From NCBI GenBank assembly GCA_022340545.1, contig JAJDNV010000181.1, forward strand, positions 1 to 34,411: DNA of 34,411 nt. The letters run 5' to 3'. The translations under genes and the position numbers were made by a program. This stretch comes from Acidobacteriota bacterium. GTDB lineage: Bacteria; Acidobacteriota; Vicinamibacteria; Fen-336. The notes beneath the pieces are model-generated. The model worked only from the letters and a program-made list of their open reading frames with translations. It was not told where the DNA came from and made no database searches. This document shows, piece after piece, positions 25,783 through 31,716 of this stretch (positions are counted from its first letter, which is position 1; each line of letters starts with the position of its first letter).

Positions 25783-27396
25783 TCAGCTCTTCCGGCGACG
25801 GCGCGACGCCTTCTCCGCCCTTTCCAGCCGATCGCCGCTGAAGACGGAGTTGAAAACCTGGCTCACTGCCTCCGTGTGCGCCCGATGGTCACGCAGGAGG
25901 GCCTCGCCCGCGCCGAGGCCAGCCTCGTCGCGGTAGCCGAGGCGCAGGGCACAGAGTCGGATCTCGTCGTCCGAGGTCGGCAGGGAGTGCACCTGAGCAT
26001 CGGCCACCATCTGCAGCTTGTTCTCGATGTCGCGCAGGAACACGTAGGCGCGTCGGAGGGCACCGTGCTCGTCCGCGTCGAGGAGGCGGGCGTGGCGCAC
26101 GGCGTCGAGCGCCCCCAGGGTGTCGCGGGCCCGCAGACCTGGACGGTTGCGGCCGAAGCGGAGCTGGAAGGCCTGGACCAGGAACTCGATCTCCCGGATC
26201 CCGCCCGCGCCGAGCTTGACGTTTCGCTCCGTTTCTCCCCGGCGCGCCACCTCGCGGTCGGTCTCCTCCTTGAGCTGGCGCACCTCCGCCACCGCCGCGC
26301 CGTCGAAGGGCTGCCCGAAGAGGAAGGGACGCACGCGCCCGAGGAATCGCACCCCGAGGGGCCGGTCTCCGGCCACGGGCCGGGCCCGCAGGAGGGCAAG
26401 CCGCTCCCAGGTTCGCCCCCGCGTGCGGTAGTACCTCTCCATGGCCCGCAGCGACTGGGCTATGGCGCCCATCCGCCCCTCGGGCCGAAGGCGCAGGTCC
26501 ACCCGGTAGACCGAGCCCTCGGCGGTCCGGTCCGCCAGGTAGGACGTCACCCGGCGGGCCAGGGCACCGTAGTACTCGTCGCGGGTGGGGGCGGACGCCC
26601 GCCGACTCATCCGGCCCCGGTCGCTCGCGTACAGGTAGATGAGGTCCACGTCGGAGCTGAAGTTCAGCTCCCCCGCCCCCAGCTTGCCGAGGGCGAGGAC
26701 CGTGAAGCCCGAGCCCGCGCTCCGCCCGTCCGGCGTGAGCGGCGGGAGGTCGAGCTCCTGCCGCAGCGTCTCCTCCGCCAGCTCGTAGGCCCTCTGGACG
26801 AGGATCTCGGCGAGAACGGTGAGCGAGGCCAGCGTCTCCTCCACCGTGCACATCCGGAGGAGGTCGCGGACGCCGATGTGGAGGATCTCCCGCCGACGGA
26901 CGATGCGCAGTCCGTCGAGGCGCCTCTCGACGGAGGCGAGGGGCGAGAGGAACCGGCGCAGGTCGTCCTCGATCGCCTTGCGTCCCCGGGAGCGCTCGAT
27001 GTTCTGCGGGTCGACGAGCCAGTAGAACCACGGGGGGTTGCGGATGAGGATCTCGGCCATGAAGGAGCTCGCTCCGAAGGCCCGGGCGAGCAGCTCCATG
27101 CCGTGGGGACGCTCTGCCAGATCGGCCAGGAGCTGGAGAGGACCGAGGCTCGCCCGCAGGAAGCGCTCCAGATTGGAGAGCGCCCGGTCGGGGTCGGCCG
27201 AGAGGGAGAGGCAGCGCAGAAGCTCCGGAAGCAGATTGGCCAGGCGCTCGCGGCGCGTCGGGTCCTTCGCCATCCGCTGAAGCTCCTTGTCCGCCTCGAC
27301 GGGGTCACGGAAGCGATAGGGAGCGAGGAGAGCCGACACCTCCCCCCCCTCGAGCTCGCGCGCGAGCAGAAGGTCCCGAACGTCGCGGTCACCCAT
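25783..27396 (-). CDS. Stand-alone deadenylylase-like (AR) half of GlnE
   Basis: 537 residues that match only the N-terminal half of bifunctional GlnE (about 950 residues in E. coli). The nucleotidyltransferase core LALGKLGAGELNFSSDVDLI keeps both metal-binding aspartates (Asp249, Asp251). VDLRLRPEGRMGAIAQ follows, and NVKLGAGGIREIEFLVQAF (from about 392) with the helical bundle after it is the AR-half signature. In E. coli this half removes AMP from glutamine synthetase by phosphorolysis when PII-UMP is present. The protein ends in a basic tail (RRRRKS) with no AT half behind it; that half is the ACT fusion on the other strand. ATG 27396 has no ribosome-binding site, and a very stable hairpin ends 11 bases upstream. 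It is transcribed after glnA. Confidence 0.86.
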   Translation of the reverse strand: MGDRDVRDLLLARELEGGEVSALLAPYRFRDPVEADKELQRMAKDPTRRERLANLLPELLRCLSLSADPDRALSNLERFLRASLGPLQLLADLAERPHGMELLARAFGASSFMAEILIRNPPWFYWLVDPQNIERSRGRKAIEDDLRRFLSPLASVERRLDGLRIVRRREILHIGVRDLLRMCTVEETLASLTVLAEILVQRAYELAEETLRQELDLPPLTPDGRSAGSGFTVLALGKLGAGELNFSSDVDLIYLYASDRGRMSRRASAPTRDEYYGALARRVTSYLADRTAEGSVYRVDLRLRPEGRMGAIAQSLRAMERYYRTRGRTWERLALLRARPVAGDRPLGVRFLGRVRPFLFGQPFDGAAVAEVRQLKEETDREVARRGETERNVKLGAGGIREIEFLVQAFQLRFGRNRPGLRARDTLGALDAVRHARLLDADEHGALRRAYVFLRDIENKLQMVADAQVHSLPTSDDEIRLCALRLGYRDEAGLGAGEALLRDHRAHTEAVSQVFNSVFSGDRLERAEKASRRRRKS

Positions 27397-27407
27397 GGCG
27401 TCAAAGG

Positions 27408-27447
27408 GTGGCGGCGGCCCCGTGCGTCACCACGGGGCCGCCGCCAC
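27408..27447 (-). terminator. Perfect 17-base-pair hairpin after glnA, touching the next start
   Basis: GTGGCGGCGGCCCCGTG (27408-27424) and CACGGGGCCGCCGCCAC (27431-27447) pair perfectly around a six-base loop. On the minus strand it follows the glnA stop by 20 bases and is trailed by CCTTTGACG, a short T-stretch. It also ends 11 bases before the ATG of the GlnE AR half, so it could limit both read-through and ribosome access. Confidence 0.7.
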
Positions 27448-27467
27448 TGGAGAACGCAACGGGTGTA

Positions 27468-28892
27468 TCAGATATCGAAGTAGAGAGCGAACTCCCACGG
27501 ATGCGGCCGCAGCCGCAGCTGGTCCACCTCGTGCAGACGCTTGTACTCGAGCCAGTTCTCGACGAATCCCTTGGTGAACACGTCGCCCTTGAGAAGGAAC
27601 TCGTGATCCTTCTCGAGGTGGTCGAGCACGTCGGCGAGGGAGCCGGGGATCTGCTTGATCTTGAGCGCCTCCTCGGCGGGCAGGTCGTAGAGGTCCTTGT
27701 CCAGGGGCTCGCCGGGGTCGATCTTGTTCTGGATCCCGTCCAGGCCGGCCATCAGGCAGGCCGCGAACGCGAGGTACGGGTTGGCCGTCGGGTCCGGCGT
27801 CCGGAACTCGATCCGCTTCGATTTCTCCGTCGAGAAGTACATGGGGATGCGGACCGCGGCCGACCGGTTGCGGGCGCTGAACGCCAGGTTGATCGGGGCC
27901 TCGTAGCCCGGGACAAGCCGGCGGTAGGAGTTCGTCGAGGGGGCGACGAAGGCGCACAGCGCCGCCGCGTGCTTCAGGATGCCGCCGATGTAGTGGCGGG
28001 CGGTCTCGGAGATGTCGGCGTAGCCCCCCTTCTGGTACATGAGGTTCTTGCCGCCCTTCCAGATCGACTGGTGGGTGTGCATGCCGGAGCCGTTGTCCTG
28101 GAAGACGGGCTTGGGCATGAAGGTCACGGTCTTGCCGTGTTTCTTCGCGGTGTTCTTGGTGACGTACTTGTACCAGAGCACCTTGTCCGCGATGGCGACC
28201 AGTGTGTCGAACTGCATGTCGATCTCGGCCTGGCCGCCGGTGGCCACCTCGTGGTGGTGCACCTCGCAGGACACGCCCAGCTCTTCGAGGGTGGTCACCA
28301 TCTCCGAGCGGATGTCCTGGTAGTGGTCGGCCGGAGACACCGGGAAGTAGCCCTGCTTGTAGCGGGGCCGGTAGCCGAGGTTCGGCCGCTCTGGTGTTCC
28401 TTCGCGCCCGGCGTTCCAGAACGCCTCCTCGGAGTCGAGGTAGTAGAACCCGTAGTTGTAGTCCTGGTCGAAGCGGACGTTGTCCAGGATGAAGAACTCG
28501 AGCTCGGGACCGAAGTACGCGGTGTCGCCGATGCCACTCGACTTGAGGTAGGCCTCGGCCTTCTTGGCCACGTTGCGGGGGTCGCGATCGTACCGCTCGC
28601 CGGTGATCGGGTCCTTGACGTCGCAGATCAGGACCAGGGTCGGCTGCTGGGTGAACGGGTCCAGCTTGGCAGTGGCGGGATCGGGCATGAGCAGCATGTC
28701 CGACTCGTTGATGGTCTGGAAGCCCCGGATCGAGGAGCCGTCGAAGCCGATCCCCTCCTTGAACAGGTCCTCGGTGAGGTCGCGGACGGGGATCGAGAAG
28801 TGCTGCCACAGTCCGGGCATGTCGATGAAGCGAAGATCCACTATCTTCACGCCCTTCTCCTTGGCCAGCTTTAGAACGTCGCTCGGTGTCAT
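27468..28892 (-). CDS. glnA: Glutamine synthetase type I
   Basis: 474 residues, normal length for [35 protein letters not shown] and APTN-like [17 protein letters not shown] are all present, as is RIEFRTPDP. They provide the two metal sites, ATP and glutamate binding. Adenylylation Tyr402 is present in DLYDLPAEE, so this is the GSI-beta kind controlled by GlnE. It makes glutamine from glutamate, ammonia and ATP in the cytoplasm as a dodecamer. ATG 28892 follows AAGGAG six bases upstream. It lies downstream of the outer-membrane protein gene and the glnD-glnK-amtB operon and is followed by a stable hairpin and the AR half of GlnE. I see no convincing sigma-54 promoter. Confidence 0.97.
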   Translation of the reverse strand: MTPSDVLKLAKEKGVKIVDLRFIDMPGLWQHFSIPVRDLTEDLFKEGIGFDGSSIRGFQTINESDMLLMPDPATAKLDPFTQQPTLVLICDVKDPITGERYDRDPRNVAKKAEAYLKSSGIGDTAYFGPELEFFILDNVRFDQDYNYGFYYLDSEEAFWNAGREGTPERPNLGYRPRYKQGYFPVSPADHYQDIRSEMVTTLEELGVSCEVHHHEVATGGQAEIDMQFDTLVAIADKVLWYKYVTKNTAKKHGKTVTFMPKPVFQDNGSGMHTHQSIWKGGKNLMYQKGGYADISETARHYIGGILKHAAALCAFVAPSTNSYRRLVPGYEAPINLAFSARNRSAAVRIPMYFSTEKSKRIEFRTPDPTANPYLAFAACLMAGLDGIQNKIDPGEPLDKDLYDLPAEEALKIKQIPGSLADVLDHLEKDHEFLLKGDVFTKGFVENWLEYKRLHEVDQLRLRPHPWEFALYFDI

Positions 28893-28964
28893 GCGTTCTC
28901 CTTACAGACAGTCTCGAAGTGGGGAGGGCCGGCGACCCCCCGGCCCCCCTCGTTGCTCAGGTCC

Positions 28965-28997
28965 TTCCGTCGGGGCCGGGCAGGCGGGCCGACGGAA
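28965..28997. repeat. Inverted repeat upstream of glnA
   Basis: TTCCGTCGG (28965-28973) and CCGACGGAA (28989-28997) pair perfectly over a 15-base loop, about 75-105 bases before the glnA start. It could be an operator, a leader hairpin or the terminator of the outer-membrane protein gene. The rest of the 206-base gap (28893-29098) shows only the glnA ribosome-binding site. Confidence 0.4.
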
Positions 28998-29098
28998 CGG
29001 GTCGATTGACGGTTCTTGGGTACGGTTCCGTTCCCGGGCCGCGGTGCGGCCAGGGAGCGGGGTGAGACTCTTCACCACGGCGATGGGGTCCATGCCCG

Positions 29099-29866
29099 TC
29101 AGAAGGCAAGGCTGACTCCCCCCATGACGTAGAAGCCCAGGGACTGCTCCGGGAGGACTGCCTTGTCCAGGGAGCCGGAGTAGCCGGCCGAGCCGCTCAG
29201 TCCAAAGGCGTCGTTGACCTGGTGGGACACTCCGGCGGAGACGTTGTAGTTGTAGAAGCCGCCCTTCTCTCCGCCGTTGAACGTGGCAAAGCCGTCGCCA
29301 GCGATGCCGATGAGGCCGTTGAGGTCGACTCCGGTCTTCTCGCCGGCCGCGATGCTGTAGGTCAGGTCCAGGCTGGCGTAGTAGCTGTCAACGGCGCCGA
29401 AGTCGTAGTAGAAGGCCACCGACGGTGACACGACGTAGTCCCCGCTCCAGGACACGTAGAGCTCCTGGGTCGAGCCACCCTCGGCCTGGGGAAACTCGTA
29501 CGCGATGAAGCCGATCTCGAAGCCCGCGGGCAACCCGGCGTATACGGTCAGGTCGATCTCGCTGAGATTGTTCTTCTCCAGAGTCCCGTCGAAGTCGCCG
29601 ATGTCGAAGTTGCCCCACACGTTGAAACCGATGGGCACGCTGCCGGCGTTGAGACTGCCCGTGTCCAGCGTGAACTGTGCGACACCGCTGTCGTTGAAGA
29701 CGATGCCGCGCCAGATGTAGGCGTTTCCGAAGTCGAGGGTGAACGAGGCGTCGGCGGCCTGGACCGAGGTGGCCCCGGGCCCGAGGATGGCGAGCAACGC
29801 CACCAGCGCCCAACGGGTCAGCCTCGACGCCAGCCGAGGGCTGGACGGCTTGAACTCACGTGTCAT
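29099..29866 (-). CDS. Outer-membrane beta-barrel protein (TorF/Gcw_chp-like)
   Basis: 255 residues. The signal peptide runs to about residue 37 (AILGPGATSVQA, then ADASF). The mature part alternates short amphipathic strands (FTLDFGNAYIWRGIVFND at its start, FYYDFGAVDSYYASLDLTYS in the middle) and ends in Phe (VMGGVSLAF), the usual outer-membrane assembly signal. The opening YIWRGIVF-type motif resembles the TorF/Gcw_chp group of putative porins. Its place between amtB and glnA suggests a role in nitrogen-compound passage, which is inference. ATG 29866 (with GGAG 11 bases upstream) precedes the signal peptide better than the longer frame. A hairpin at 29906-29933 separates it from amtB. Confidence 0.78.
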   Translation of the reverse strand: MTREFKPSSPRLASRLTRWALVALLAILGPGATSVQAADASFTLDFGNAYIWRGIVFNDSGVAQFTLDTGSLNAGSVPIGFNVWGNFDIGDFDGTLEKNNLSEIDLTVYAGLPAGFEIGFIAYEFPQAEGGSTQELYVSWSGDYVVSPSVAFYYDFGAVDSYYASLDLTYSIAAGEKTGVDLNGLIGIAGDGFATFNGGEKGGFYNYNVSAGVSHQVNDAFGLSGSAGYSGSLDKAVLPEQSLGFYVMGGVSLAF

Positions 29867-29905
29867 AATCCACTCTCTCCAGTCGTAATTGGATGGGACA
29901 ACGGA

Positions 29906-29933
29906 GCGGCGCGCCGCGGCCACGGCGCGCCGC
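29906..29933. terminator. Perfect 11-base-pair hairpin between amtB and the outer-membrane protein gene
   Basis: GCGGCGCGCCG (29906-29916) and CGGCGCGCCGC (29923-29933) pair around a six-base loop. It is 54 bases after the amtB stop and 40 bases before the next start. No T-run follows, so it may be a partial terminator or an RNA-processing stabiliser. Confidence 0.45.
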
Positions 29934-29986
29934 CGGACTTCAGTGGCGTGATGTCGGCCGTCTCCTCTCGCGATCGATTCCCACCG

Positions 29987-31381
29987 TCATGCGCCCGCCC
30001 CCGCTTCTCCCGAAAGGGTCCGGAAGGCGTCGCCGGCATAGGCGTCGTTGCCGTGCTCGTGGCTGTCGAGGCCTTCCACCTCTTCCTCCGCCGAGACGCG
30101 CAGACCGACCGTGACCGAGACGACCTTGAAGAAGACCCACATGGTGGTGAAGGTCCAGAGGAAGGCGGCGAGGATCCCCAGGAGCTGCACGCCGATGATG
30201 GCGAGGCTCGTGCCCTCGGCATTGAAGAGCCCCGCGGCCAGCGTGCCCCAGGCGCCGCAAACACCGTGGACCGAGACGGCGCCCACCGGGTCGTCGATGC
30301 GGATCCGGTCGAAGAACAGGACCGAGAAGACCACCAGGGTGCCGGCTACCAGGCCGATGATGACCGCGGAGCCGGGCGTCACGTTGTAGCAGCCCGCGGT
30401 GATGCCGACGAGGCCGGCCAGCGCCCCGTTCAGAGCCATCGTGGCGTCGGGCTTCTTCAGGTAGAGCCAGGCGGTGATCATCGCCGCCACCGCTCCCGCG
30501 GCCGCGGCCAGGTTCGTGTTGACCGCGATCAGCGCGATGTCGGTGCTGGCCGCGGTGGTGCTCCCGGCGTTGAATCCGAACCAGCCGAACCAGAGCAGGA
30601 ACACCCCCAGCGTCGCGAAGACCAGGTTGTGACCCGGCATGGCCCGCGGTTTGCCGTCCTTGCCGTAGCGGCCCAGCCGCGGGCCGAGGACCATCGCTCC
30701 GGCCAGCGCCGCCCAGCCGCCCACGCTGTGGACGACGGTCGAGCCCGCGAAGTCGATGAACCCGAGGCCCTCGAGCCAGCCGCCGCCCTTGTAGAGCCCG
30801 CCCCACGCCCAGCTTCCGAACACCGGGTAGACGATGGCGGTCACGAAGACGCTGTACATGAGGTAGCTGGTGAACTTGGTCCTCTCCGCCATCGCCCCGG
30901 ACACGATGGTGGCCGCGGTGGCCGCGAAGACGACCTGGAACATCCAGAAGGCGTAGACCCACGGGTCCTGTTCGGCGGCGAAGTCGGAGAGGAGAAACCC
31001 GCTGGTGCCAAACCAGCCGGTGGAGCTCACCCCGAACATCAACCCGAAGCCGATCAGGAAGAACGAGAGCGACCCCACCGAGAAATCCATGAGGTTCTTC
31101 ATGCAGATGTTGACGGCGTTCTTGGCCCGGGTGAGCCCGGTCTCGACGAGCGCGAAGCCGGCCTGCATCAGGAAGACCAGGACGGCGGCCACTATCGTCC
31201 AGACGTAGTCGGCGTGGGTCTGGACCGCGGCGATCGCCGCGGCGTTGGACTCGGCCGTCGGCGGCGCCTCTCCGCCCTGGGCGAGGGCCACCGGGGCCGC
31301 GCCCACGAGCGCGACCAGGGTCAACGCAATGAAAGCGAGACCACCCTTCGTTCTCAGCCAGCTCAGTGTTGCCATCCTCAC
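29987..31381 (-). CDS. amtB: Ammonium transporter AmtB
   Basis: 464 residues: a signal peptide-like first helix (to about 35) followed by eleven membrane helices. Conserved marks are FALVETGLTRAKNAVNICMKN, DFAGSTVVHSVGGWAAL (His218 is the first of the twin pore histidines) and VHGVCGAWGTLAAGLF (the second). The Asp of DFAGS supports ammonium recruitment. It is trimeric in the inner membrane, and GlnK plugs it when nitrogen is ample. GTG 31381 overlaps the glnK stop (GTGA) and has GGAGGG six bases upstream; ATG 31375 is a possible alternative. It is in an operon with glnK and glnD. Confidence 0.96.
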   Translation of the reverse strand: MRMATLSWLRTKGGLAFIALTLVALVGAAPVALAQGGEAPPTAESNAAAIAAVQTHADYVWTIVAAVLVFLMQAGFALVETGLTRAKNAVNICMKNLMDFSVGSLSFFLIGFGLMFGVSSTGWFGTSGFLLSDFAAEQDPWVYAFWMFQVVFAATAATIVSGAMAERTKFTSYLMYSVFVTAIVYPVFGSWAWGGLYKGGGWLEGLGFIDFAGSTVVHSVGGWAALAGAMVLGPRLGRYGKDGKPRAMPGHNLVFATLGVFLLWFGWFGFNAGSTTAASTDIALIAVNTNLAAAAGAVAAMITAWLYLKKPDATMALNGALAGLVGITAGCYNVTPGSAVIIGLVAGTLVVFSVLFFDRIRIDDPVGAVSVHGVCGAWGTLAAGLFNAEGTSLAIIGVQLLGILAAFLWTFTTMWVFFKVVSVTVGLRVSAEEEVEGLDSHEHGNDAYAGDAFRTLSGEAGAGA

Positions 31382-31716
31382 AGCGCACCCTCCCCCCGCT
31401 CGCCGGTGCGGATCCGGATCACCTCGTCGAGCGCAGAGACGAAGACCTTCCCGTCTCCGAACTTGCCGGTCCGGGCGGAATGGAGGACGGCCTCCACCGC
31501 GGAGTCCACGAGCTCATCGGTGAGGGCCACCTCGATCTTCACCTTGGGCAGGAACTCGACCTTGTACTCGCTGCCCCGGTAGGTCTCGGTGTGGCCCTTC
31601 TGCCGCCCGAAACCCTTCACCTCGCTCACGGTCATTCCGACGATCCCCACGTCCTGGAGGGCGGTCTTCACTGCCTCCATGAGGTGGGGCCTGACGATGC
31701 ATTCGACCTTCTTCAT
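31378..31716 (-). CDS. glnK: PII nitrogen regulatory protein GlnK/GlnB
   Basis: 112 residues, the normal PII length. The T-loop GFGRQKGHTETYRGSEYKV carries Tyr51, the uridylylation site in RGSEY. The C-terminal signature reads TGKFGDGKVFV. It forms a trimer that reads ATP/ADP and 2-oxoglutarate, is uridylylated by GlnD and controls AmtB and the GlnE enzymes. Being adjacent to amtB argues for GlnK rather than GlnB, but it may do both jobs if it is the only PII. ATG 31716 overlaps the glnD stop (ATGA) and follows AAGGAGG. Confidence 0.96.
   Translation of the reverse strand: MKKVECIVRPHLMEAVKTALQDVGIVGMTVSEVKGFGRQKGHTETYRGSEYKVEFLPKVKIEVALTDELVDSAVEAVLHSARTGKFGDGKVFVSALDEVIRIRTGERGEGAL

Noticed and set aside
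25567-27483. Plus-strand open frame of 638 codons
   Set aside because: It is antisense to the GlnE AR half, with no recognisable motif.
28902-29093. 63-codon minus-strand frame just ahead of glnA, possible leader peptide
   Set aside because: No ribosome-binding site, basic low-complexity composition, and no run of regulatory codons.
28893-29098. Sigma-54 promoter upstream of glnA
   Set aside because: A GG-N10-GC match exists on the minus strand but the remainder of the TGGCAC/TTGC consensus is missing; in GC-rich DNA this is expected by chance.
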